Below are positions 11,204 through 26,769 of a stretch of DNA of 64,000 nucleotides, piece by piece (positions within the stretch are counted from its first letter, which is position 1; every line of letters begins with the position of its first letter). This DNA is from Centroberyx gerrardi (Eukaryota; Chordata; Actinopteri; Beryciformes; Berycidae): contig NC_135997.1 in assembly GCF_048128805.1 (NCBI RefSeq), positions 30,037,315-30,101,314 on the forward strand, read 5' to 3'. A program made the position numbers and the translations under genes. The notes under the pieces were generated by a model, which searched no databases, was not told the origin of the DNA, and was given only the letters and a program-made list of their open reading frames with translations.

Positions 11204-14200
11204 TCCCTACATGCTACATTATCCCTCACTCTTTGCTGCCGCTCATTTGTTAAAGTGCTGCACCTGTTGCTGCAACACGGCCGAGCAGAAACCAGAAAGA
11301 CGACCGCCGATGTAAAATTCATCGCAAGCCGCATTCGGACTCTCCTTTTGGATGTTCCGTTTTGCAGGGTTGGCCTTCCCTAGCTCCCATCTATAGGTAG
11401 CTGCATATAAAGCCTTGTCATTCTATACCTGCGGGCTGGGGAGGCTTCCTGGCCCGGACAATAGCTCCTCCCAAGGGGGGCCTGGGAAGCGATGCCGCCT
11501 GAGACTTTTGGGCTTTTTTTGAAACACCGACCAAAAGCCGCAGAGTCGATAAACAAGGCAGGCCCTCCTGAAAGCAGAAACTGTGTCATACAAAGTGTAA
11601 CACCTTGCTATGGCTTGTTATGAATGCAAAACTCTAATATTACTCAACAGGAATGCAGAGGAGTTATGGCCTTTTGAGGCCCCTCTCCCCGCCTGTCTAT
11701 TTCATTTAGCAGCATTTATCTTCTGAATCTCTTCCTACAGGCCTATAGTCAGGACAAAACCCCCCTATCTCCCTCCATGATATCCTGCTGAACGATTTGC
11801 CCTACTAAGATTTATCAGCCGGGCAATAGAACCTGCATTCATCTGCGATATCCGCTGGGCTGATGGGGTGCAAGGATAAGAATTCCTTGGAGAGCATTTT
11901 GACATGAATTATATAATAACTCTGTCACCGTGAGCCCATCTTTCAGAAAGGGAAACCCAGAGGATCCCTTTCATGTCAACATCAGTAAGTCGGGTCTGAT
12001 TTTCTATGTCAAAACGTGGTTCAATGGCCTCATGTGAAATTTACTATAACCTAAGGCAAACATTTTAGATCTCTGACTTTTTTGGCAAGTGATCACAGGC
12101 TTCACCATCCACACCAATTGTTTTGTTTTACATGTTATTTTATGTTTTATATATGTATAAAAATAGGCTGATAATTCCCACACTGGATCATGTTTGCACT
12201 TGCTCCTTTCTGATATGTAGAGTGTCTGTTTGAGCAGAACAGAGTTTGTGAGTTTTGGATTTGTCAACCAACACTCAGCTGGCTGGGCTGCTTCTGTTAA
12301 AGCCATCGCATAATGATGTGACACTAGACTACATTTAGACCGATCAGTTTGCTGATTTATGTATTGATTATTAGTAGTATTATTCTGGGTTTCAGTGGAG
12401 AGTTTTAGTGTCCCATGGTGATCTAAATGCTGTTTCAGAGGGATTTCTATCCTGACAGGAATAAAATTCTAGGGGAAACACTGAATACTTTTAATTTTGG
12501 GGTATGAAAATGGTAAAATTTAAAGATATTGAAAATCTGCACAAAATATTGCCTATCAGCAGCTTCAGTACAAAAATATTGGTCTTCAAAAACCCATATC
12601 AGTCAAAGAATAAGACGCTTATTACAGTACTGCTGGTGACCTGAGAGAGATGGTGAAGGGGGTGTTGAAAAAGTTTCAAGCATTGGTCTTCTGATCATAG
12701 CAGGTGACAGACTGCATTACAGGAGCGTTCACATGTAGACACTGCCCCCTAGAGGCAGCTAGTCAGCTCCCTCCCCACACAGTGGTGCCCATTGCCCTGT
12801 GTGAATGTGAATTTAATTTGGCCATTCTCCGTCTTATGGCAGGACTGCTCAGTGCTCTCAGCAGGTGGTCTACAGGCAGTAAGCACATCAGCTCTGTTGA
12901 ACTTAATGGTTTTTAGTGCTGACAATCAGGGGAAGGACATAAAATGTAGGCCTTCATGACCAAAACAAATACACAGTGTTCTTTCAACCTACATCAAAAT
13001 GATTATTTACTTTTTCACCACCAGAATAAACACTGATTTGGTTTTCAATGCCTCAGTTGAAGCATATCACTATAAACTGAAACCGTAGAGCACAGAAGAA
13101 TCCCATAATAACAAACTGAGATTTTACCTGTAATTGTTGTTTTTGTTGTCATACTTTCCTCTAATATGTTAAAATAAATAAATAAATTACAGAAAAGTCA
13201 ATTACAAGTTTTGCTACTTTGAAAAACATATGACTAGATATCAAATTCCTCTATGTAAGACTTTGTAAAGACCTTAGATGACAATAAAAGCCCTGTACCA
13301 GGAATTATCTGTTTTTACTTATAAATTCATCCATTTTCAAGCTAAAATTATGTAACATAGACAAATGTATTGCTACAAGTCACTTAGCAAACTCAATCTG
13401 GCAGCAGTTCAGTGACAGCTTTCAAGCTGGCCAGCATCCAACTTCACTGTGCCAACAATATCAGAGGAAATATCCCACCTCCTTTGCTTGGATATACATG
13501 ATACTTGATATACACATTCACTAACAGGTAGGACACCTTTGTCACAATGCACAGACTTTTATGACGTGAATCCTGGCTGATATTTGAAAATGTTCTGTGT
13601 GTTTAGGAATCATTTTTCCATTATGCTAGCTGGTTAGACAGAAGACTGTATTAAACCCAACTAGCTTGCAGTGGTAATTGAATTAAGGTTGTCTTTTTTG
13701 GTTGGAAAAAAAATATTTGAGGCTTGCAACAACAAGATAAAAGGACAGAACACCATTGGGTCTAAAGGATTAAAACAATACAAGTACCAATAGTTTTCCA
13801 ATAGTTACAATGTCCAAGATTTTCAAATGAATCAGTGATTGAATGAATTAATATTTCACTATTGCTGTGTTGAATATTGAGACATAAGTCTTCAATAGCA
13901 GCTGTCACCCAAGCAATGAAATCTAAAACCTCTCAACATAATTCATTGCATACATGTGACCTAAAAACACATTGGCTTCAGTACAACACAAAAAAAACCT
14001 AAAGACGTACATCACTCACAAATCTCCAGATGATGTGAGAGAAACATTTCAACCTAATTTCAACATCTTGTGAGAAAAGGATATTACAGAACCATGGAGA
14101 GCGACAGCAGAGGACCTGCTCGTCTATACAGCCCACAAACATCTCCAGATCTTCATATCCATTAACATTCTGACACTGATGACACTGGTGCCAATAGGGA

Positions 14201-14336
14201 AAACACACCGACTTGAGAGTTTCCAGATAAAATTTGCAGGATGGAACTGATAATGCAAACACAAACACATACAGGTATATGTACATATCATGGCTGAGCA
14301 CCATGGTGATGGTTCTATCTAGCTTTTTGATCATAC
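10936..14336. other. fgf3-fgf4 intergenic region, left part
   Basis: No coding exon was found. The contents are a C-rich/CA tract at 11143-11202, a repeat-free stretch of complex sequence at 11270-11960 and a dispersed repeat at 12365-12612. The rest is AT-rich unique sequence. A short segment around 10487-10565 (ggaattatgag, then agttttgacatcccac) resembles the repeat family found in both fgf4 introns. Confidence 0.55.
12365..12612 (+). repeat. Dispersed repeat, fuller copy
   Basis: It shares the opening gtggagagttttagtgtccc and a later block (aaaatttaaagatattgaaa, then cagcagcttc) with the copy at 42430-42615 in bax intron 4, in the same orientation. A third fragment lies inverted at 400-500. 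It is non-coding, probably a non-autonomous transposon; the superfamily is unresolved. Confidence 0.6.
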
Positions 14337-15050
14337 CAGGCCATCCTGGAGGTCCAGTGCTCTATCAGCTGTGCCGAAGGTCTGGTGGTCCATCAGCCAC
14401 CGTGAAGGTCCAGTGGTTGCTGACCTGGAGGTCCAGTGATCCATCAGCTGTCCTGGAGAGTCAGTGGTCCATCAGTCTTCCTTGGTCCTGGAGGTCCAGT
14501 GATCCATTAGCCATCCTGGAGGCCCGATAGATCATCAGCCATCCTGGATTTTGGAGGTGCAGTGGTCCCGTGGGCCGTCCGTTGTTCTGGAGGTTCAGTG
14601 GTCTGTCAGCCATCCTGGAGGTCTGGCGGTCCATTAGTTGCCTTGGAGATCCAATGGACCAGTGGTTCATCAGCTGTCCTATTTCCTGGAGGTGTGGTGA
14701 TCTATTAGTCATTCTGGATGTCCAGTGGTCGTCAATCAGCTGTCCTGGAGGTCCAGTAGTCCTTAAACTGTCCTGGAGGCCTGGTTGTCCGTTGGCCATC
14801 CTGGAGGTCTGGTGAACCATTGGCTGTTCTGGAGGTCCATTGGTCCATCAGTTATCCTGAATGTCCAGTGGTTCAATGGTCCATCAGCTGTCCTGAAGGT
14901 CTGGTAGTCCTTAACCGGTCCTGGAGGTCCGGTGGTTCAGCGGCCATTAGCCATCCTTGAAGTCTTTTGGTCCGTCAGCAATTCTGGGTCCTGGAGGTTC
15001 GGTGGTCCGTCAGCCATCTTGGAGGTCTGGTGGTCGTCGACCCGGGGCTT
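14337..15050. repeat. Minisatellite, about 28-bp unit
   Basis: Roughly 25 imperfect tandem units have a core like catcctggaggtccagtggt followed by ccatcagc. Measured spacings of the aggtc core are 28, 28 and 23 bp at the left end. The array keeps open frames of about 100 codons on both strands simply because the unit lacks stops; they translate into Gly/Pro/Ser/Trp-rich low-complexity peptides. It lies about 1.6 kb upstream of fgf4. Not CRISPR: units abut without spacers and vary internally. Confidence 0.85.
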
Positions 15051-16440
15051 CAACACTTTAGGGTCGTCTCTAAGATCTGACTGCATTCATGGTGCCAATT
15101 TGCAGCATACAAAGAGCCAATGTTGTTGTACATTGAGGATCAGCCGAACGTGAACGTGAGAAAACGTTTCATGCGTGGTGAATGAGGAGCAAGACCGAGC
15201 CACCCCAGAGATCAAAGGATTCTGTCTCTGTGTTGACAGAGAGGGAAGACCTTCAATGACTGAACATAGAGATAAATAATGGGACACTAGGCAGAGAGGG
15301 TAAACCCTCAATGCTTAACATAGTATTAGCAGGGATATTAGCAGTGATCTAGTGGTAAATAAAAAGGAGGGTAAACTATGACCTCCAGTTGGTGGTCATC
15401 ATGAACAACCATTACAGGCAAAAGTCAGTAATAATTTCAAAAAAGTGTTAATGCTTTTTTCCCCCCTTAAAAAAACTATCTTCATATAACTTTCATCAGT
15501 TTGGTGCTACATAGTATATGTATACTGATTTACATCATTAAGATTTCTGTTAGTCGAAAAAGGTGGTAAACTGGGCTTTGGTGTGTTTACTCTCCACTAC
15601 ATCACTACATGGCTATTACACATAGGTGAAAATGGCTTCAAAAATGTTGTACTGTCCAATTCCATTTCCATTTAGATTGTGAACGAATGAGACAGTCCTT
15701 CACTTTTACAATTCAGAAAAATCTGTGAACAGGCAAGAATAATGCTTATTTATTTTATGGGGACTTTGGGAAATTTTAGTTACAGGATTGGCTTTTGAGA
15801 AACACAAAAACTTTCCTGTAGACAATAACCAGACTTTATTAAAAAAAAAAAAAAACTATCATCCCAAGCTTAGTTATTTCAGTATAAACCCACACACTAT
15901 TATACATGGACTCCACTCTTGCCACATTAAGGAGAATCCCAAATTTTATCAACATGATGTGTTTCAGTATTACAGTAAAAAACCAGTGTGTCAGGCCTTG
16001 GTCAACAATGACAGCATCTACTTATCATGCTGCTAACCCTCTATTTAGTCTTGCCATTGTTTTCTATAAGAACCCGGGACATTATTTCCCTTTTCTCTCT
16101 ACAAGTCTTAAGTTGGTGCTTTTTTTCATTTGGTTGAATTGGACCTTTGTTTTTTCCTGTTATTGTTCATTTATAGAACTGTCTCCTGTCTCGACACCAC
16201 GGTCTGTTAACTTGGCCATTTCCTATTTTACATCCTCCCATACATAAATTATGATATTCCACTGCTGATAATGAAGGCCTTACACAAAGAACCTTTTTTT
16301 ATTATTACAACGTCTTTATTCGTTTATTCTCTACAAACTCCTGACTTTGCTGTGAGATAAGACGGCTATTATTTGATTTCAATAACTTCCCAGCCCTTTT
16401 TGGTGCACTTGAATGTGAAAATGTAGTTTGTAGATTTAGA
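15051..16440. other. fgf4 upstream region without recognised genes
   Basis: AT-rich unique sequence between the minisatellite and the fgf4 promoter. Only short, non-homologous open frames are present. Nothing specific was recognised apart from homopolymer A and T runs. Confidence 0.5.
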
Positions 16441-16472
16441 AGTGTGGAGCTGTGATGTAATGTCCCTGCAGG

Positions 16473-16480
16473 TATAAATA
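16473..16480 (+). promoter_or_regulatory. fgf4: fgf4 TATA box
   Basis: A canonical TATAAATA lies 193 bp upstream of the favoured fgf4 ATG (16666). Initiation would be expected near 16503. A transcript starting there contains upstream ATGs at 16505, 16515 and 16558. Confidence 0.6.
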
Positions 16481-16504
16481 TAGAGGCATGGCTGCAGCGC
16501 GTCC

Positions 16505-16561
16505 ATGCAGATCAATGTCGCTCCAACGCTGAAGCCAGTGCGCCTCTCGGTCTGGGAATGA
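16505..16561 (+). promoter_or_regulatory. fgf4 upstream ORF overlapping an in-frame ATG
   Basis: This frame of 18 codons runs from 16505 to a TGA at 16559-16561. The stop overlaps the ATG at 16558 (ATGA), which is in frame with fgf4 and would add 36 residues before the usual signal peptide. It lies at or just inside the predicted transcript start, so whether it is in the mRNA is uncertain. Confidence 0.4.
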
Positions 16562-16665
16562 GCGCAACTTCCACACGCTCTTTTCTATCGCTGCGTTTCT
16601 TCTTCTTCTTCTCGGTTCATTGGAAAGGCCGGCACCGGGAGGCTGTTTTCAGAGCCAGACCCGGG

Positions 16666-20550
<3,885 letters not shown>

Positions 20551-20588
20551 TGGCCTCATAAATAGACTTCACCTCAATAAGGAGAAGG

Positions 20589-20617
20589 AGGGGTGGGGGG
20601 TTGTTGGGGGGGGGGGG
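20589..20617 (+). promoter_or_regulatory. G-run cluster, possible quadruplex, in the fgf4 3' UTR
   Basis: Runs of four, six and twelve G separated by T and TTGTT start 38 nt after the fgf4 stop codon on the sense strand. The arrangement satisfies a G-quadruplex pattern in RNA or DNA. A regulatory effect is inference. Confidence 0.45.
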
Positions 20618-21078
20618 ACTCCAAACCATGATGCACTTTCACCCTGAGCTTTATGCAAGACGTCCAAGTGTATCATATTTTATGTTTTGACTTTGTATAT
20701 ATCCATTTGTTTTTTTTATTTATGATTAACTACAGTTTTGTATTTTTTTATGAGGGACAGAGCAGGTTGTCTTTTCAGCAGGTGGGGGGAGTAGAGGGGG
20801 TTGGGGGTGTCAGAGATGCTAAACACATTTATTTATGTTTTCATGATCTAATTTATCAGACGTTTGCTGCTACTGAAAGTCCGGATGAGTGAAATCCCTG
20901 TTTTTTGGATGATGGTTTTCTTTGCACTGATGAGAAAATACGCCGTAGCAACAGTGCGCTGGACACGTTTATTGCTTTATTACTGTTTTTTTTTTTTCAT
21001 TCAAGACAAAAAAGAACTCTTTCGAGTCTTAGCCTGACGCTAAAAAAAGAAATGAGCTATCAGGTCTTTGGTGTCAGA

Positions 21079-21122
21079 AGTGCCACTGATTGCCCAATGC
21101 TTGGGCTCCTTTGTGTGGCACT
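21079..21122 (+). promoter_or_regulatory. Two-tier hairpin downstream of fgf4
   Basis: AGTGCCAC (21079-21086) pairs perfectly with GTGGCACT (21115-21122). Between them GCCCAA (21092-21097) pairs with TTGGGC (21101-21106) across a three-base loop. The pairing is seen directly. It lies in the likely fgf4 3' UTR and may be an RNA element or a palindromic protein-binding site. Confidence 0.45.
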
Positions 21123-21479
21123 GGAGCCTAATTGAAACAGTATCATCTTACTGCCAGGGAGAGAGAGAGAGAGCGAGAGACATAGAGAGAGACGGTGTTG
21201 CTGAAGAGCCCCAACCTCCACTGGTCTGTTTTTAGCTCTGCCAGTGTGGTGAACTCTGAACTTTTCCGCCGTCAATCTTAGTCAGATCCATAAGACTGCC
21301 GATAGAGAGAGGCATCTTCTTGACATTATATAAGCGGGGAATTTGGGAGTTTAAAGGCAAGGTCAAAGTGCTGAAATGCAATGGAGAAACCATAGCCTTG
21401 ACTGTGGAATACCACTGTTCTTTATGTCAAGAGAGTCCTAAGTTATTTCCGATTGTCTAATAGGAGCTGGACTGGTGTA

Positions 21480-21485
21480 AATAAA
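21480..21485 (+). terminator. fgf4: Candidate fgf4 polyadenylation signal
   Basis: This is an AATAAA about 0.93 kb after the fgf4 stop. No earlier canonical hexamer was noticed downstream of the stop. Unverified. Confidence 0.35.
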
Positions 21486-24400
21486 TATGCCTCACGGGTC
21501 TTAACCAGTACAGTAGAGATTGTTTGGCAGCATCGTTTGGCATGGGATGGTTCATGCAGATCTGACAGTAAATTGCTAGGAGGATGAACACACATATTCC
21601 TGGTGTTGTGCCAAAATTGATTTCCACAAAAAAATGTGTTTCACCTGGCAGTTTGTCTTTGCCTTGATTTCACGCCAGGGAAGAAAATAACAAAATCATT
21701 TCAATTTTGTGGATTGTTTTCTGCCTTTTGAAATGGTAAAACAACATTTCGACAATATTTCACAGGAATCAAAGTAGCCTACCGAAAATAAGCTACTTAG
21801 TTGGCTCATAATGAACAGAGATTACACTCATTTGTTATCTTTTTATCTCAAACCACAAGTGTCCACTGATTCTACAAGGAAGCTGTCAGGCTATACATTA
21901 GTCTCCTTGTCATTTATTAAGTCCATTTCCCCCACAATAATCTCCTTGTGCAGTAGCAAAACAACAAACAAAATGAGGACACACCACTAGAGAAACACAT
22001 TTTGTAGGGGAAACAAATTTTGGCACAACACCGGTATGATCACTTTCCAATTCCAGACTTTCTTCCTCTTCTGTATCCTCTCCCTTACCAACCCAAACCC
22101 CCTTTGCCAAGCTTTACTCGAAGCACCTACAACAGTAGTTGCCCCATGCTCTAGCTCCATTAAAGCTCCCCTACATTTCCCAAACTCTTTACTACTTATA
22201 TTTCCTCCCCCATGAGTCTCTCTATCTTTTTTATTTCTCTTTCTCTCTCTGTGTTCCCCTGCAGTTGACTGTAGCCCAGCTCTGGTGGCCACGTTGTCCT
22301 AGTTGCGCCTTGTCACGTTCCGGCTATCTTTACCCAGTGATTTACTTTTAGAAAGGATAATCATGGGAGAAATATTTACGGACAGCTGTTGGACTGTACT
22401 ATATGCTAGGGCCAGTAACCCTATATTTTTCTTTATATATTTTGTAAATATAACCGTAATGTAACTGAAGGTGCTGGTATTCCTGTCGGGGGGAGGACAG
22501 TTTCAGACGTAGACCAACAGAGCTGGGTGGAAATTGCTGTCTGAAGGCGTGAGTTGTGTTTGATTGGCTTGCTTTGGTGCGATCAATGAATAATTCTACC
22601 AATCACCAAACAGTCCGGGTCAAAGACAAAACGCGCAGGGGAAAAAAGGACTGATGAGAGATAGGTGAGCACATCTTACTCATTTTCTGTATTTCTTTGC
22701 TATGCTCTCTCTTTTTTTCTTACTGAATCCTATCTAAGAGGTTTAAAATGGTTTAAATCTCAGTTTCAACATTCCACATACCATAGCACGTACTGTACCT
22801 AGCCTAACTCCTTCACTGCAGCTGTAGGGAAAATGTAATTGTACTGTTTTCACTGTTGAGCAAGAGTGCCTTGAGTAGAAGTGATGATGCATTAGTGCAG
22901 AGGCCGGCTAAACTAAATGCACACGCTGGGTATTAAGTTGCAGATAGCTCAAACAAATATCATGCAAACTGTCACTCCAGTGGCCTAAGGCAGCGATTCC
23001 TTCAAACTAGCATGGCTGTCAAGACTGATCCAAGCCATTCAGGCCCAGTAGTTTGAGATATGTCCAGTAATCTACATCTAACTTGCCAAAATCAGTGCAA
23101 AAAGCGCCAATATCTGCCTGTGCTAAAACTAAAACTGTCTCTTGTGACATTGCAGTTCTCTAAGTCCATCCATCGGCTTCACAGCTGGACAGCAGTGATG
23201 CATGCAGGTATATTCGTGGGTTTGGTGCTCACAGCTGTGCTCAGTGTTCTCCAGTATCACTGCTTTGCATGGCGGGCATCATGTTTACAGTAAAATGCGC
23301 TCCTGCCCTCTGTCACTGACCCAGGGCCAGCCCTCTACACCGGCTGCTCATTTGATTATTCGGCAAGAGAGTCCAAGCAAAACCAGCGCAGTTGTGATAC
23401 ACTCCTTTATGGACAAAATACAGTCAGCTCATAGTCACAGAGCTCATAAAATCCTTTTATTTTGTTCAAACCAGTCTTTAGACATCTATTAATGCAATGT
23501 GTTCCATTAAATTAACTGTAGACATGATGTATTTCTTCAAAACTGCTCTGCTGTCTGGACATTAACGTTCAGGAAAGGGATTTCTATTGCGAAGTGATGA
23601 TACTGTACTATCTATGATTCTGAGTCCTGTGGTCTTATGACAATTTTGTATTTCCTACTTTTATCAGTTGTTCTGTAGTTTTATACAGGGCCTGCTAAAA
23701 TGCCACACTGTATGTGCTGTGCACATGACTTACGTCTAACTTAAGGGAAGTTGACAATAAAAAACATGATCTCCACGTTGTAAGGTGTGTCTTTATCTGT
23801 ACTGTTGTCATCAGTTCGTCTTTTATCACCACACAGTGCCTTCTTCAATAAAGCGTATGTGTAAGTGCCTTATCCAAGTTCATTCAAGGTATAATGCAAA
23901 TTGTGAAGTTGACATTGTAGTGCTCCATCTGTATTCAAACGGGTTAGGAGATATTAAGCAGCAAAGTTTTTACATCCCATAGAGAAAGACTGTTACAAGT
24001 GTGCTAGCTCTTTTTAGGGAAGTCGGGGGCTCTGCATTATTGGAATGGCATGGAGCAACACATGCTCGCACTGCCAATCTCAACACCATCTAGCATCTCA
24101 TTGGGGCTAATCCTGTGCGTACATCCTCACAGATGCACAGACTCCACCAGCACTGACCAGCACACAGAGCCCAGCTCTTATTCCGTCCCGAGAACCATTT
24201 CCATTCCAGTCATTTATGTGTTGGGTGAACCCATGGGCCCTTGAATCCCGGTAAAGACCCCATTAAATAGATACATCAACAACAAGAAAAATAATCAGTA
24301 TTTAATCCATTCCTGAAAAAGGTACTCTCTTTCTTGCAGATACATGGTTTTTACCATAGCACAAATATTTTACCTGCTTAAATAATCATTTTAAAATGTC

Positions 24401-24770
24401 TACCTTAACCTAAACTACTTTTCTAGAATTGATTCATTGACTATTATGATTATGATTATGATTGTCCTTCTTATTATAGTAGCGGTCTAGTAGTTTGATG
24501 GTGTACTTGCTGCAGCATGGCCTTGCCCCAGAGCAGGACAGGTGTTCGCATAGCTGTTCACTATATGTATTTCTGTCCCTCCATTCAGCTGCAGCATGGG
24601 CTAAAACAGGCCTTGTCATGGCCTTAAAGAATGACAGAATGACAGCTTTCTGCTCCTGGAAACCAAGGCCGGCCCGGTTAAAGGCTGTAAACTGGACTAA
24701 AGATAGAGACCAGACTCTCCCATTGTCTGTTAACTACACACAAAGCACACAATGTAGAAGTACACCCCCC
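21486..24770. other. fgf4-fgf19 intergenic region, left part
   Basis: No exon was recognised. The sequence is mostly non-repetitive, with pyrimidine-rich stretches near 22.05-22.3 kb and a partial dispersed-repeat copy at about 23925-23995 (agcagcaaagtttttacatc). Parts could hold enhancers of the FGF cluster, but I see no diagnostic motif. Confidence 0.45.
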
Positions 24771-25011
24771 CACCCCAACATACGCACACACACACACACA
24801 CAGACACATGCAAACACACACCTTTGGGATGAAATGTCTGAGCCTTTCAAGCTGAGCAAAATGTAATGAAGGCAGGTTAACAACGATGTGTGCGCTAACA
24901 GAGAAAAGTAATTTAACAGCCATTTGCTGGTGTCTGAGTAGACACACGGATAGGTGAAGAGAGTTTAGGTCAAACACTGCATTTCCCTTTTTTCCTTTGA
25001 AGAGCAGTGAA

Positions 25012-25013
<2 letters not shown>

Positions 25014-25070
<57 letters not shown>

Positions 25071-25100
25071 ACACGCACACACACACACACACACACACCA
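25014..25100. repeat. Poly-C tract with (CA)n
   Basis: About 43 consecutive C are followed by CA repeats. Such runs are unstable and often mis-sized in assemblies. A second example (21 C plus CA) lies 340 bp away at 25353-25394, and a long CA run at 25905-25971. Confidence 0.9.
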
Positions 25101-25352
25101 CACACACATGTGTACACTCTTGCCATGTGTTTTGATGTTTTAGTAGATGGAGACTTTGGAGGAGAGAACAGTAAAGATGGCTTCACAGCAAAGAAAGAAA
25201 GAGCATTGAGGTAGGATTCTGCTCTTGGCTGAGACAAAAATGTGTGTGTGTGCGTGTGTATGTCTGTGTGTTTGTGTGTGTGTGTTAGCATGAAAATGTT
25301 CAGGATAAATTCCCCCCATATACCACCCATTTGCACACAGTCACGTACACCA

Positions 25353-25356
25353 CCCC

Positions 25357-25387
<31 letters not shown>

Positions 25388-25394
25388 ACACACA
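25353..25394. repeat. Second poly-C tract with (CA)n
   Basis: 21 C are followed by CA units, the same architecture as at 25014. Seen directly. Confidence 0.9.
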
Positions 25395-25904
25395 GACACA
25401 CACACACCAACTCCCCCATGACGCAACTAGTCCATACCAGAATAATCAAACCATCATGCTGATGGTTTGATCCACTGGAGAAGACAGAGGAGACAACAGG
25501 CCATTTCTGCTGCTGAACAAGGTTCAGTGGCTCAACAGAACGATGCATTTGAATTCATTTAAAATTTAAATCTTTCAAATTTGAGTTTTGTTTGAATTCA
25601 CCTTGTCAAGCAAGTGATTGAATTTGGAACTGAACATAACCCATAAAAAGCAACCTGTGAAAGTAAGACTTAAGACAAGCATTTCACATTTTCCTTTCAA
25701 CCTGTTGCACTGACTGACACTGTTATTAATTCATCAATTACTAAAGCAAACAAGGTCAAACTGGTGTTGAAATAGCTGGCTGGCTGATGGATAGTCCAGA
25801 GGCAAATCAGGTGCTTAGTGGGAACATTCAAATGGCCTCACTGGCTGCAACCAGCGCCCAGTCTGTCTGATAGGACACCTGCTGCCACACACCTGCCAAT
25901 CACA

Positions 25905-25929
25905 TACACACACACACACACACATACAC

Positions 25930-25971
<42 letters not shown>
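25905..25971. repeat. (CA)n microsatellite
   Basis: A long CA run interrupted by a few T. Seen directly. Confidence 0.9.
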
Positions 25972-25973
<2 letters not shown>

Positions 25974-26769
25974 ATTCTTGCACCCATTCAATATTAAAGT
26001 AATAATCTGCAACATGTCCGTTTTGTTACTCTATCACTGATTGATATAACACAATATTTATTCAACCTATACCAAGTTCACCTAGTGTTAAGTAGACCTT
26101 AACGGGAGTTCCAAAACAGGGTCGTAAAGTGAGTTTTGAAAGTCGTTGGTACACAGCAAAATTGTCAGCATTAATTCAACTCCAAGAGTATAATAATCAA
26201 CACTATGTCAGTGTTTATACAAGTCCACTCCCATCAGAGTTAATTCAAGTTTTGTGAATGTGGCCTTCTCTCTCTGGAAGGGAAGGGGGTAGTTATTGTA
26301 GCTATTGAGGCTGTAAGCTGCCTGTCTGTCTGAGATGCTCCAGATGTTGAACTACAAAGACAAAGTACTTCAAAAGGTGCTGACAATACTCCTCCATCCA
26401 TCCCCCTCTCTCACTTTATTTCCTGTGTACTTCTTGATGTGCTTGGGGTGGTTGTGGTTGTGTATATGTGTGTCTTTAGGAAATTACATGGGCTCTTGCC
26501 TTGTAATCAGGAGGCTGATAGTCACTGCCTGAAAAGGGTTTCTCTGTAGCAAGACTCTGTAAAGCTGCAAGTGACTGAGTAGCCCCCCCAGCAACCCCAC
26601 GAGTTTATCAAATAATGACCATTGAAACTATGCTGAAAAGAACCTCTGTCAAAGCGCTGAGCTGCTGAGGTCTCCCTCTCTTGATGCTATTGGCTGAGTG
26701 TAGTAGCACTTCTCATGCTGCATTCACACTATAGCCTAAAAAAAACATAGCAGTTGGCATCGCAGGATG

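Noticed and set aside
14337-15050. CRISPR-like array or a coding gene with 100-codon frames
   Set aside because: Units abut without unique spacers and vary in sequence, and the genome is eukaryotic. The frames are by-products of a stop-free 28-bp unit.
16558-16665. Fgf4 starting at the upstream ATG (16558)
   Set aside because: The 36 added residues do not look like an FGF N-terminus, and the downstream ATG has a better context followed at once by a signal peptide. Kept only as a possible extended form.
20551-24000. Fgf4 3' Sox2/Oct4 composite enhancer as in mouse
   Set aside because: I could not find a clear CTTTGTT plus ATGCTAAT pair. Partial matches were too weak to report.
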